In this document: positions 55,101 to 62,691 of the stretch, piece by piece
Layout: each line of letters begins with the position of its first letter
How positions within the stretch are numbered: the first letter of the stretch is position 1
DNA from: Rhodopirellula sp.
GTDB lineage: Bacteria > Planctomycetota > Planctomycetia > Pirellulales > Thermoguttaceae
Direction: 5' to 3'
Assembly (NCBI GenBank): GCA_012728855.1
Contig: JAAYEH010000479.1
Span: 1 to 64,000, forward strand
DNA: 64,000 bases
The notes under the pieces: model-generated
Database searches by the model: none
Told to the model about the DNA's origin: nothing
What the model saw: the letters and a program-made list of their open reading frames with translations, nothing else
Translations under genes and position numbers: made by a program

Positions 55101-56584
55101 AGCCAGTCGACATAGTTGCCTGCCAGGCTCTTCAACGCCGACGGCGTCTTGGCCGACAAGGCGATTAGGTCGAGAGGCCGGTCCGTCGCCGCCGCGGCCG
55201 GTTCCGCCGCGGATGCCTCCTCGAGTACGACGTGGGTGTTAGTGCCGCCGAATCCGTAGGAGCTGACCCCTGCGATTCGCGGACCTTGAGCTTGCCAGGA
55301 AGCAAGCTCCCGCGGAATCACCAGCCGTGTGCCGGCGAGCTGGATATTCGGGTTGAGCGATTCGAAATACGCTTGCGGGAGGATCTGCCGGTGTTGCATC
55401 ATCAACACGACCTTGATCAACCCGGCGATGCCGGCGGCGGTCTCCAGATGGCCGATGTTTCCCTTGACTGATCCCAGGTAGCACGGCCCCGCGGTCTCGG
55501 AAGCGCCGCGGAAGATCTTGGTCAAAGCCTGCACCTCGATGGGATCACCCAGCGGGGTTCCGGTACCGTGGGCTTCGATGTAGCCCACTTCGTCGGGCGA
55601 GAGCCCGGCCGATTGCAGGGCTGCGCGGATCGCCGCTTGCTGCGAGATGCTGTTCGGTGCGGTGATGCCCGAAGTGCGGCCGTCCTGATTCACCGCGACG
55701 CCGCGGATGACGGCCAGGACGCGATCGCCGGCCTCAACCGCGTCGGTCAACCGCTTCAGCACGACAATCCCGCATCCTTCGCCGCGGATATAGCCGTTGG
55801 CCGAGGCGTCGAACGGCCGGCAGTGGCCATCGGGGGAGAGCATGTGGGCGTTGGAGAAGGCGATGGTGGTCTCGGGGCCGAGGATCAGGTTCACTCCGCC
55901 CGCCAAGGCCGCGTCGGTTTCGCGGCTGTGCAGGCTGGCCACCGCCAGATGCAAAGCGACCAGCGCCGACGAACACGCCGTGTCGACGGCCAAACTCGGG
56001 CCGCGGAGGTCGAGGATATAGGAGAGCCGGTTGGCGGCGATGCTCAGCGCGTTGCCGGTGCCGCCGTAGGCGTCGATGTGCTCGAAGTAGTTGTCGTAGT
56101 GGGCCGGCAGCTTCGAGTAGTCGGTGCCGCCAATGCCGATATACACGCCCGTGTTCGAACCGGCCATCCGCTCCGGCGCCAGGCAACCGTTCTCCAACGC
56201 CTCCCAGGCGACTTCCAAGAGGAGCCGCTGCTGCGGGTCCATCTTACCCGCCTCGCGCGGCGTGATGCCGAAAAAGAGCGGATCGAACTCGCCCACCCGC
56301 TCGACGAATCCGCCCCAACGGCTGTTGATCTTGCCGGGAATATCCGGGCGGGGATCGTAGAAGGCGTCGATGTCCCAGCGGTCGGTCGGAACCTCGAGGA
56401 TCGCACTGCGTCGTTCGACGAGCAGGCGCCAGTACGCGTCGAGATCCGGTGCGCCCGGCAACCGGCATGCCATGCCGATGATTGCAATCGGCTCGGCGGC
56501 TTCGGGCTTCTTCTGTAAACGCTGTTCCAGCAACCTCCGCTTTTCCGGCGAGAGGTTGGCCAGTCGCTGGGAAAGCTCGGCCAT
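49136..56584 (-). CDS. Fully reducing type I polyketide synthase with thioesterase
   Basis: 2482 residues, one module. KS (~33-455): Cys204 (VDTACSS), His339 (EAHGTGT) and His379 (GNIGH). AT (~557-870): GHSVGE (Ser651) and HAFH at 751-754, which points to malonyl-CoA. DH (~924-1205): H955-QVQGSPVTP and Asp1127. A long linker/pseudo-KR (~1225-1530) precedes ER (from ~1535, with HAGAGGVGLAAIQIAHHIG). KR (~1890-2070): TGGLGALG, HAAGVLADG (LDD-like, B-type) and Ser/Tyr site. ACP with GLDSLM (~2165). TE (~2230-2480) with GWSTGG and a catalytic His in VPGDHF. All reductive steps are present, so it should make saturated chains, probably iteratively. Downstream of a fatty acyl-AMP ligase with ACP; upstream of a coupled LeuA-like gene. 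Confidence 0.95.
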   Translation of the reverse strand: MAELSQRLANLSPEKRRLLEQRLQKKPEAAEPIAIIGMACRLPGAPDLDAYWRLLVERRSAILEVPTDRWDIDAFYDPRPDIPGKINSRWGGFVERVGEFDPLFFGITPREAGKMDPQQRLLLEVAWEALENGCLAPERMAGSNTGVYIGIGGTDYSKLPAHYDNYFEHIDAYGGTGNALSIAANRLSYILDLRGPSLAVDTACSSALVALHLAVASLHSRETDAALAGGVNLILGPETTIAFSNAHMLSPDGHCRPFDASANGYIRGEGCGIVVLKRLTDAVEAGDRVLAVIRGVAVNQDGRTSGITAPNSISQQAAIRAALQSAGLSPDEVGYIEAHGTGTPLGDPIEVQALTKIFRGASETAGPCYLGSVKGNIGHLETAAGIAGLIKVVLMMQHRQILPQAYFESLNPNIQLAGTRLVIPRELASWQAQGPRIAGVSSYGFGGTNTHVVLEEASAAEPAAAATDRPLDLIALSAKTPSALKSLAGNYVDWLDSHPEAAIADVGFSANAGRSHFNHRLALPAANRPSLRRKLAAYANGETSEGYGQVKVVPRAKLAFLFTGQGSQHVGMGRALYETQPVFRQALAQCDEILRGELELPLLSVIYPQPGGDSPLDETAYTQPSLFAIEYALAALWRSWGVEPDVVLGHSVGEYVAACVAGVFSLEDGLKLIAHRSRLMQQLPHDGLMAVIFADADVVAEAIEPYSDCVSIAAANGPENTVISGASAVVRELVADFEAEGIASRQLTVSHAFHSPLMEPMLDEFERLAGEIAYQAPRVPLVSNLSGDLLAGPPDAAYWRRHVRNAVRFADGFRTAAGQQVHAMVEVGPTPSLLGMGRRVMPELNTLWLPSLRKGQDDWQVLSGSLSKLYLLGAKIDWQGFDRPWPRRRLVLPNYPFERKHYWFDDNRKGSRRDFAGGRGPAVHPLLGSPIPTAVEKSLFEGRLSNRSPKYLVDHQVQGSPVTPAAAYVEQGMAAAEQMFGPGRHTVENVAIQQAMFLPDGGGRIVQVTVSPELGGESIFEVYSAPADSADTAIRWSMHACGKIRHAPAIDEPLRIDRDEVRRRAVDRRTRQEFYDQIAARGLAYGPAFQVLDDLRRSDHDALARVELSPEVAKELGQYHLHPALLDACFQSMAGIVPRETDGSDSSYTYMPVFVRAVRMHADLAERMWTYAVRTSSDSRPSPETVEGNVLLIDDGGRVLVELEGVRVQRVGRSQGQDRQGDIRSWLYRVDWQSQAIETATEAPQGDWLIFSDRGGTGEKLVESLTAQGRRCIVVRPGSSSVAQGNGATAKRETLTIDPLEGDDYRQLLEAAFQAGGQCAGVVHLWSLDLGMPADGGDPPLAESRRLGCASVLRLVQQLARSKFARPPGLWLVTQGAQAAGEEEAISPVQTPLWGMGRVAALEHPEMRCRLLDLDPNASGGENARCLLAELAAPAEESQVAYRGDDRLVARLTSAADAVAIATDDPAAKRAPRGAAFRLRTGSSGSFDSLWFEANPRRSPGAGQVEIEVRAAGLNFSDVLKAMGLYPGITDEVIPLGIECSGVVTAVGEGANRFQVGDAVMGVAPYSFASHAITAEYALVPKPSFLSDEEAATIPITFLTAYYALVRLAAMRPGERVLIHAGAGGVGLAAIQIAHHIGGEVFATAGSDAKREFLQSLGVPHVMNSRTLDFAAEILDATDRQGVDIVLNSLPGDAISKSLSVLAAYGRFLEIGKTDIYQNRMIGLLPFQDNLSYSAIDLDRMLRQRPDDIRDLFAELMTHFESGVYQPLPMTVFPIDDVVGAFRYMAQRKNIGKVVVSLERADEVDEVDEVQATPALVRSDGAYLVTGGLGALGLRVAGWLASEGAKYLVLMGRRDPSEEAAAAIDALHEQGVRAVAVQGDVGSRDSLDDALAQVPRDFPPLRGVVHAAGVLADGVMFDMDLARLDKAMTPKVEGAWNLHAATLDAPLDFFVLFSSIAGVLGSPGQANYAAGNAFLDALAHYRRALGLPAVSIQWGPWADSGMAVQADRGGQMTARGMGLIPAGKGLDALTALLKSELAAAAVIDADWPALIGQFRGRRPPMLQRMEGEGAESNTAGEDKVDHAFRNVLAGLNSQQRVERLRDYFAGELARIMQVDPSGVDVHQPLSMLGLDSLMVIELKNNLEQRLDLTLPMARFLEGPSVTGLAEAAADAFAGGESAAPQRDETARAVVSPPSKTAEWTAIVPLQRDGDGPPLFCVHPIGGDVRCYLELARNMAGSRPVYALRGRGLEAGQEPHGNMYDLANDFIRSIREVQPAGPYYLAGWSTGGIYAYEIACRLRDEDELGGLAMFDTPTPTIFKNVDLDDEARFLYDLVSFSNYFANSNMSLSYEQLRSQAPEQRLTMALEEAKRHGVMKADVSVDHIERLVEASRANVQALVNYAPVRLDHPVWLFRPTVTRVLEDASGQELEADLGWKQIPGLTLLVETVPGDHFTMMAGENVRQLAERLMTRLASKDDPALKEDG

Positions 56585-56611
56585 CGGCGGTCTCGTTAGG
56601 TTTGTCTTAAA

Positions 56612-56705
56612 GGCCCGAACAAAACGGGGACTGGCTCCCGGTCATTCCCGAGAATACCGGACATCGGTGAAGTGCGAGGGTGCCTGTCCCCGTTTTGTTC
56701 GGGCC
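56612..56705. repeat. Palindromic element, copy C, between FAAL and polyketide-synthase genes
   Basis: GGCCCGAACAAAACGGGGAC and GTCCCCGTTTTGTTCGGGCC are perfect 20-bp arms. The core GGGGACTGGCTC ... GTGCCTGTCCCC is the same as in copies A and B read on the other strand, but outer arms and loop differ. It begins two bases beyond the FAAL stop. A stable RNA hairpin within the operon. Confidence 0.8.
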
Positions 56706-56707
56706 TC

Positions 56708-59005
56708 TTACGGGTTTTGGGGCTCGCGCTCCAGCGCGGCCGCGACGTCGTCGTCGCTGAGGTTCTCGATCTCCGCCAAGAGCTTCTCGAAGTCGCTCTC
56801 GGCCGATGGAGACTCCTCCGCTTCCCCCCCGGTCGGTTCCTCATGTCCCGAGACTTTGCCAGCGACCTCGTGTGCCAGATATCCTGCCAGCGATGCAGCC
56901 GTGGGATAGTTCCAAGCCACGACCGGTGTAATCTCGACGTCCAGCCACTCTTCCAATTCGCGGCTCAATTCTACGGCGGTCATCGAATCCAGACCATACT
57001 CGGCAAACGGCTTGTTCCGGTCGAAATCGCTCGTCCGCAGCCCGGCGCGTTCGACCAGCCAGTCCAGCAGACGCGTCTCGATTTGCTCGGCAAGCCGCTC
57101 GATTTCATCCTCCCGCAACGCCCGATCGAAGGGGCCTATTTTGGGCAAAATCTCCATCCCGGTCTTGCCCGACCGCTCGCGGCTTTCTGGGCGGACGGTA
57201 GCCCTGTCGGCCGTTGGCCCTCGCGTCGGCGCCTGCCACAGCGCCAGCACCTTCAACTCCTTGTCCAAGTACTGTTGCCGGCAGAGATTCCGCTGCACTT
57301 TGCCGCTGGTGGTGCGGGGAAGGCTTGCCTGCCTAATCAGGACTACCGCCAGAACGTCGAGTTCGTGCTCTTCCGCCACCGCAGCGCGGACTCGTTGGGC
57401 CACGTCATCCAAATCGGTGTTGCGATACTGGCGATCGACCTCGTTGACCACCACCAGCCGCTCGCCCCCCTGGTGATCTACGGCAAAGGTCGCTCCGGCG
57501 TTCGCAATCAGGGCGGGATGAGCACGGTTGACGGTCAGTTCAATGTCTTGCGGATAGTGGTTCCTGCCCCGGATGATGATCACTTCTTTGAGCCGTGCCA
57601 CGACAAAGAGGTTGCCGTCGCGAATAAACCCGAGATCTCCCGTTCGCAGGTACGGGCCCTCGCCCGTGTCCGCCAGCAATCCGCCGAAGGCCGACGCGTT
57701 TTCCTCCACGCGATTCCAGTATCCGCGGGCGACGGCAGAACCCTTGATCCAGACTTCCCCGACGCGGTCGGCCTCGGAACGGAGTTGTGTTTCCGGGTCG
57801 ACAATCTCGATCGCCTGATCCAGTCGCGGTCTGCCGCATCCGATCACCCGTTGCCCTTCTTCTGCCGGATGGCCGTTGGTCGGCTCGATGCGGAGTTCGG
57901 CCAAGGCAGACCGCCGGAAGGAGCGGATCACCGGCCGGCCGGGACCTTTGCCGCCCGCGGCCAGCAGCGTTGATTCGGCCAGCCCGTAGCAGGGGTAAAA
58001 GGCATCGTCGCGAAATCCGCAGGACGCAAAGGTTTCGGCAAAACGTTCGAGGGTTTCCGGCCGGATCGGTTCGGCCCCGCAGAAGGCGAGCCTCCAACTG
58101 CTCAGATCGAGTTCCGCCCGCTGCTCGGGTGAGATCTTCTCAACACACAATTCATAGGCGAAATTCGGAGCGCCGCTGATCACGGCGCCGTAATCGGAAA
58201 TCGTCTTCAACCACCGCAGGGGACGCTGGAGAAAGGCGGCCGGCGACATCAGCACGCTGCGACCACCGACAAAAAACGGTTCCAGGATTCCGCCGATCAG
58301 TCCCATGTCGTGATAGGCCGGCAGCCAGGAAACGCCCGTCCCTTCCACCGGATCGGCGCAGATTCCGGCGATGTTGAACCCTTCGTAGATCATCGCCAGG
58401 TTCGACATCAGGTTGGCATGGGTGACCATGACTCCCTTGGGGTCACCGATCGAACCGGAGGTGTACTGGAGGAAGGCCAGGTGGTCGGGACCGATACCGG
58501 GGCGCCGCCAATCCGCGGCGCAAGAGGGATCAAGCGTGTCAGTCGCGAGCCATCCGACCGATTTCAGTTCCGGGGCGCTACGTGCCAGATCGAGTGTGGA
58601 GAGAGTCTGCGCGGCCGTCAATGCGAATGAAGCCCGCGAATCGGCGGCGATGGTGGAAAGCCGAGGCAGCGGCCGCCGCGGTTTCGGATACGTGGCCGGA
58701 ACCGGCAGCACTCCGGCCGCCACGCATCCCAGAAACGCCGCGATGAATTCCAATCCGGCGGGATAGACCAGCAAGGCGCGGTCGCCGACTTGTGCCCGTC
58801 GCTGTAGCGTTGCCGCGATGGACTTGGCACGCGTTTCCAGTTCGGAAAAAGTCAACGAACTCTCGACGCCGTCATCGCCCCGGAAAAGGTACGCACAACG
58901 ATCGGCTTTCGTTCGAGCCTGGTATTCCAGCAGTTCCAGGAGCGTGCGGGGCGCACTCTCCTCGCGAAAAACCAATTGAGACATCGGCTTGTAATCAGTT
59001 CCCAT
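56708..59005 (-). CDS. Fatty acyl-AMP ligase fused to acyl carrier domain
   Basis: 765 residues. Adenylate-forming enzyme of the FAAL group: YTSGSIGDPKGVMVTH (~181-196), SWLPAYHDMGLIGG, SGAPNFAYELC, YGLAES and LRTGDLGF. FAALs activate fatty acids to acyl-AMP and hand them to a carrier protein without using CoA. Residues ~630-710 are that carrier domain, with the phosphopantetheine Ser674 in YGLDSMTAVEL. An acidic tail (~715-765) follows. First gene of the cluster; it likely loads the fatty starter unit onto the polyketide synthase. A second in-frame ATG seven codons in is a possible start. Confidence 0.92.
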   Translation of the reverse strand: MGTDYKPMSQLVFREESAPRTLLELLEYQARTKADRCAYLFRGDDGVESSLTFSELETRAKSIAATLQRRAQVGDRALLVYPAGLEFIAAFLGCVAAGVLPVPATYPKPRRPLPRLSTIAADSRASFALTAAQTLSTLDLARSAPELKSVGWLATDTLDPSCAADWRRPGIGPDHLAFLQYTSGSIGDPKGVMVTHANLMSNLAMIYEGFNIAGICADPVEGTGVSWLPAYHDMGLIGGILEPFFVGGRSVLMSPAAFLQRPLRWLKTISDYGAVISGAPNFAYELCVEKISPEQRAELDLSSWRLAFCGAEPIRPETLERFAETFASCGFRDDAFYPCYGLAESTLLAAGGKGPGRPVIRSFRRSALAELRIEPTNGHPAEEGQRVIGCGRPRLDQAIEIVDPETQLRSEADRVGEVWIKGSAVARGYWNRVEENASAFGGLLADTGEGPYLRTGDLGFIRDGNLFVVARLKEVIIIRGRNHYPQDIELTVNRAHPALIANAGATFAVDHQGGERLVVVNEVDRQYRNTDLDDVAQRVRAAVAEEHELDVLAVVLIRQASLPRTTSGKVQRNLCRQQYLDKELKVLALWQAPTRGPTADRATVRPESRERSGKTGMEILPKIGPFDRALREDEIERLAEQIETRLLDWLVERAGLRTSDFDRNKPFAEYGLDSMTAVELSRELEEWLDVEITPVVAWNYPTAASLAGYLAHEVAGKVSGHEEPTGGEAEESPSAESDFEKLLAEIENLSDDDVAAALEREPQNP

Positions 59006-59407
59006 CGTGGCTCAGGTGGGTCGGCTGCTTAAGGGAGCAGACATGGGGCCGTGGTTCGACTACTATGGCATCGGCCAAACCGACCCGAAAGCGAGCCGAT
59101 TCCGCGCCGAATCCGGATAGTCTGCCTAGGCGTCAGAGCAGGAAATTCCGTTAAAGTCCAGCACGAGTAAAACCCCGCGCTTCTCTATCTTACTAAGCAC
59201 GCTGGCAAAACGGAATACTTCCCTCTCCAGGGTGGATTTTTGCCATTCCTGGATTGTCCGCATTACGGAATCGCAGAATCGTAGGTTCCGCCTGCCGGGT
59301 GGAACCTTGTCGCGGATCCCCCCTCGGCAAGAGGGAGCTACGCTACGGTGCTACTCTACGCCGGCCCGAAAGCCCGCAGTTGTCCACTCAGATGCTGAAC
59401 CACCTCG
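59006..59407. other. Intergenic region before the FAAL gene
   Basis: Four hundred bases without a credible gene. A small hairpin GGTTCC...GGAACC lies at 59284-59306. The promoter of the whole biosynthetic cluster is expected here; I see no convincing box. Confidence 0.4.
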
Positions 59408-60391
59408 TTACGGAACCTGAACCACCTCATTGCCTTGGATCGTTCCCATGTAGAACCAGGTGTTGCCTTCAATGGTCTCGGAGATGAACCTCACGCTGCC
59501 ATCGAGAAACGCCACGTTGCAGCCGCCGGGGTGAAAGCTGGTGGCAGTCGCATAATTCGACAACAGGTATCCCCCCAACTTGCTGTTGGGCGTTCCGAGT
59601 CGGTTGACAGTGAAAAACGTGCTCCAGTGATGCGGATCCGCCCAGCCTCGGCCTCGATAATACTGGTTGTACGCAGTGCCAGTGTCGCCGAATGTCGGTC
59701 GGCCCTGCGCGGTCTCCGCGAAGGCCATCGTGTTGCTCGTGCCGTCCCTGACGGAGGCAAGCCTTAGCCGCGGATCCGCACGGGTTCCCGCCTCTTCCAG
59801 GATCCCCCAACGCTCGGCAAATACGCCGTTGGTCGTGGCGGCGCCGTGTCGGCCGCAGCCGCCGTAGCCGTGCGATGATCCGGCGGCGGGGTAATTGTGC
59901 GGGAAGACCTCCCGTGCCGGCGACGGCGCCGTGAAAGCCGTGCCGCCCGGTATCGAGGATGGATACGCCGTGCATGTCTGCACTCGCCACTCGACCGCGC
60001 TCGGGCAGAGATAGGCCTGGATGCGCTGGTCGATGACACCGGGCTGCTGCAGAAACGGCGGCACATTCATGTTGTATTTGTCGTACAACGGTTGCTGTTC
60101 GATGAACGGCAGGAGCATCGTATGCACCGTATGCCCCGGGTGGAAATTGAGACTGTCGCAGCAGCAGCTTCGGCCCTGATAGACTTCCGTCCCGCGGGGA
60201 AGGGCTTCCGCGTGCGTGTCGATGTAATTGTGCAACCCCAGCGTGATCTGCTTCAAATTGTTGTTGCATTGCGAACGTCGAGCCGCCTCGCGGGCCGCCT
60301 GTACCGCGGGCAGCAGCAGCGCAATCAAGATCCCGATGATGGCAATGACCACCAGCAATTCCACCAATGTGAACCCTCGTAACCTCTTCAT
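59408..60391 (-). CDS. DUF1559 pseudopilin-like protein (H-X9-DG)
   Basis: 327 residues from the ATG after GGGGG. Prepilin leader and helix (RGFTLVELLVVIAIIGIL) with the DUF1559 signature HPGGCNVAFLDGSVRFI. Similar to the family member near 10.5 kb but otherwise divergent in the middle, where Cys residues are frequent (SCCCD, GGCGRHG). Likely processed by prepilin peptidase and anchored in the inner membrane. It follows a lipoprotein gene on the same strand after 79 bases; the pair of DUF1559 protein plus small lipoprotein is common in planctomycetes. Confidence 0.92.
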   Translation of the reverse strand: MKRLRGFTLVELLVVIAIIGILIALLLPAVQAAREAARRSQCNNNLKQITLGLHNYIDTHAEALPRGTEVYQGRSCCCDSLNFHPGHTVHTMLLPFIEQQPLYDKYNMNVPPFLQQPGVIDQRIQAYLCPSAVEWRVQTCTAYPSSIPGGTAFTAPSPAREVFPHNYPAAGSSHGYGGCGRHGAATTNGVFAERWGILEEAGTRADPRLRLASVRDGTSNTMAFAETAQGRPTFGDTGTAYNQYYRGRGWADPHHWSTFFTVNRLGTPNSKLGGYLLSNYATATSFHPGGCNVAFLDGSVRFISETIEGNTWFYMGTIQGNEVVQVP

Positions 60392-60470
60392 CGCAAGTAC
60401 CCCCAAAAACAATACTTTAAGAACAGGAATATGCGAGACAACCTCGCTGTCTCGCGTCCGCAATCCTCAT

Positions 60471-60884
60471 TCATTGGACTCGCTTCAATGCGATGTCGAA
60501 TTCGGCGGGCTCCGTAGAGATCGTGACCTCGAGCTTCTTGCCGTCGGCGGGTTGAAGCGGATTGCCCGCGACAACGTTCTCCGTGCTGCCGGCCTCTGGC
60601 GAGCTTCCGGAGTCGACGACAATCACCTCATATTTGCCCGGGTAGATGGTTTCGATCTTGTATTGGCCGCCACTGTCGGTCATCGCGGTAAAGGTGCGAA
60701 ACTCGGCCGGCACTTCTCCAACGGCATGAAAGGCGATGGGCGCACTTGCAAAGGGCTGGTCGTCCACGGTCACTGTTCCACTGACGGAAGTCGGCTGACC
60801 CAAGTTTGGCCCGCAGCCAACGAGCAACAGAGAACAACATGAAAACACGCCGGACCAGAGAAGTCGTGTCAACAGATCGCGCAT
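60471..60884 (-). CDS. Lipoprotein with transthyretin-like / carboxypeptidase-regulatory domain
   Basis: 137 residues. Lipobox LLLVGC makes Cys24 the lipidated residue. The mature part is a small beta sandwich: VSGTVTVDDQPFASAPIAFH, GGQYKIETIYPGKYEVIVV, FDIALKRV, the pattern of carboxypeptidase regulatory-like domains found in many planctomycete lipoproteins. GGGAG lies seven bases before the ATG. Probably co-transcribed with the DUF1559 gene and located in the envelope. Function unknown. Confidence 0.85.
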   Translation of the reverse strand: MRDLLTRLLWSGVFSCCSLLLVGCGPNLGQPTSVSGTVTVDDQPFASAPIAFHAVGEVPAEFRTFTAMTDSGGQYKIETIYPGKYEVIVVDSGSSPEAGSTENVVAGNPLQPADGKKLEVTISTEPAEFDIALKRVQ

Positions 60885-61335
60885 GATTGGACTCCCGTCG
60901 GGTTCTATCGTAGAGCCAGCGAATTCCGGCTCGATACAGGTACCTGTGCGACATCCTCAGGAAAAGAAAAGCAAAAAGCGAGGAGTACCGGCCTAATGAG
61001 GAGAGAGTTGGCTTGAAACCATCTCCTACGCCCCCCAACAAGCCCCCTTAGTATATTCATCATCGTGAGCCAGTCAAGTAAATCGATCGGTGAGGGTTTC
61101 TCGAAAATGCAACATCCGCCACCTTTCGGCTTTGGCGGGTCAGCACGCCAAGCAGGCCCTGTGCCAAACTCCCACGGCAGTCGCCCCGAGAATATCGCTC
61201 GCAGGTACAACCACAAGACATAGCAGAGCTTATGGCGCCGGCTTCCTGCTCGGAATTCTCTCTAACCCGTTTGGTGGTAGTCGTCTGAAAAGGCACATCC
61301 TGCGCAGAGAATAGGCGTTTTCTGCGTTGTCGCCT
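60885..61335. other. Intergenic region without clear gene
   Basis: About 450 bases. Short minus-strand frames here lack conserved motifs. It contains a moderately AT-rich stretch around 61040-61085, which may be the promoter of the lipoprotein-pseudopilin operon. No strong hairpin seen. Confidence 0.35.
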
Positions 61336-61683
61336 CTACTGCGGAATGCGGATGCCATTGGAACGAGAGATGTTCCTGGTCTTGCTTCTGTCTCGGTCGC
61401 AGCCGACTCGGCGGTTCTGGCTCCGCTCCGGCGACGAACCCGGATGTCTCCGATCGGAACTGCCGGTGGGCTTTGACGGCGCTTGCGCCTTCTTGCCCGG
61501 AATCGGTTCGACCGCGTCCTCGCGCTGTTCGATGGCAACGGCGATCTCACCGCGGAGAACCTGGACCGTCTCCGGTGCTTCGATCCCGATTTGCACGCTC
61601 CGCCCTCGGATCCGCAAGACGGTGATCGTGATGTTCGGCGCGATCTGAATCCGTTCGTCGATTTTCCGTGTCAAAACCAGCAT
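61336..61683 (-). CDS. csrA: CsrA carbon-storage regulator with long basic tail
   Basis: 115 residues from an ATG preceded by AAGGGAG. The first ~55 residues match CsrA: MLVLTRKIDERIQI with Leu4 and Arg6, GRSVQIGIEAPETVQVLRGEI with the Arg equivalent to Arg44. E. coli CsrA ends near residue 61; here a further ~60 residues follow, rich in Ser, Arg, Pro and Gly (PSKPTGSSDRRHPGSSPERSQNRR), likely disordered and nucleic-acid binding. CsrA binds GGA-containing mRNA leaders and blocks or changes translation. Second CsrA domain in this window beside the receiver fusion, so both could compete for the same RNAs. Confidence 0.88.
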   Translation of the reverse strand: MLVLTRKIDERIQIAPNITITVLRIRGRSVQIGIEAPETVQVLRGEIAVAIEQREDAVEPIPGKKAQAPSKPTGSSDRRHPGSSPERSQNRRVGCDRDRSKTRNISRSNGIRIPQ

Positions 61684-61875
61684 GGCACACTCCCTTCTGC
61701 CAAGAGTTCAGTCTCTTCCGTTGGATGGAAGGGTTTGCATACCGTGTGCCGAATTCGGCACGACGCAAAGTAATTTGACTGAAAGGCTTTCAGCGAAAGA
61801 TGTTACGCGCCAAGCCCCGCGCGAGCCGGATCGGATACTGTACAAGTTTACAAGAAGAAGTTACAAGCATCCGCC

Positions 61876-62616
61876 TCACTGACCCTTCGGTCGGCGAGAC
61901 AACTCATCGCGGAGTTGGGCGGCCAACTCGTACTGTTCGGAAGCCACGGCGTCGGCCAGTTGCTCCCGCAGTGTGCGGCCGACGCTGTAGTTCTCCCGAA
62001 TCCACTCCTGAAGGCGGCGAAGTTGCTCCGCCAACTCATCCTCGCTGAACTCCTCCTCCGCCTCGAACCGCGAATAGACCTCGCGGATTCGCTCCAGTCC
62101 GGCGTTGATCTCCTCCACCGCTTCCTCGGGGCCCTCTTCGGTAAGCCGAAACAAGGCCGCTGCTTGCGTGCGGTGAAAGAGGACGAAGGGGCGGTACTGC
62201 TCGTGGGAAACCACCCACTCCTCGTCGCCGGAATGCGCGGCGGCAAAATCCATCAGCCGCAGCGTGTGGTCGGCATCGCCGACCGCCCGGTCGAACTCCC
62301 GCAGCGCCAGCCAGCAGATCCGGCGGTGATAGTATTGAATGAACTCGCGGTCCAGCTCTTCGGCCTGCTCGTCGGACAACTCGAACTTCTCGCCTTCCGC
62401 CAAAGCCGCTTGATCCATCAGGTCGAGATAGGTGGGCGCCCCCCCCGGTTGCTGGCCGTCGGGGCGATGCTCCGTCTCCATTTGCAGCAATCCCAACTCC
62501 ACTCGGAGCTGAATCACGTCGCGGCCATCGGCCGCGGCGACGAGACGGGCGCTGACTACCCCCGGTTGGTAGGGCCAATCCGCGAGAACGGCGGTAATGT
62601 CTTGATGGTCGGCCAT
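61876..62616 (-). CDS. Protein with C-terminal UVR motif
   Basis: 246 residues, acidic and mostly helical. The last ~35 residues (LREQLADAVASEQYELAAQLRDEL) match the UVR motif of UvrB/UvrC and McsA, which mediates protein contacts. The N-terminal ~50 residues (LVAAADGRDVIQLRVELGLLQMETEH) are strand-rich and conserved in planctomycete homologues as far as I recall. No nuclease or helicase domain. It may be a partner in protein quality control or repair. Function unassigned. Confidence 0.75.
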   Translation of the reverse strand: MADHQDITAVLADWPYQPGVVSARLVAAADGRDVIQLRVELGLLQMETEHRPDGQQPGGAPTYLDLMDQAALAEGEKFELSDEQAEELDREFIQYYHRRICWLALREFDRAVGDADHTLRLMDFAAAHSGDEEWVVSHEQYRPFVLFHRTQAAALFRLTEEGPEEAVEEINAGLERIREVYSRFEAEEEFSEDELAEQLRRLQEWIRENYSVGRTLREQLADAVASEQYELAAQLRDELSRRPKGQ

Positions 62617-62691
62617 GGCTGTAGAGTCAATTATAGCGTCGGGCGGAAACCGGCGCAGAGACGGCCGATGGTAGGGGCGGGAAAAGAGACG

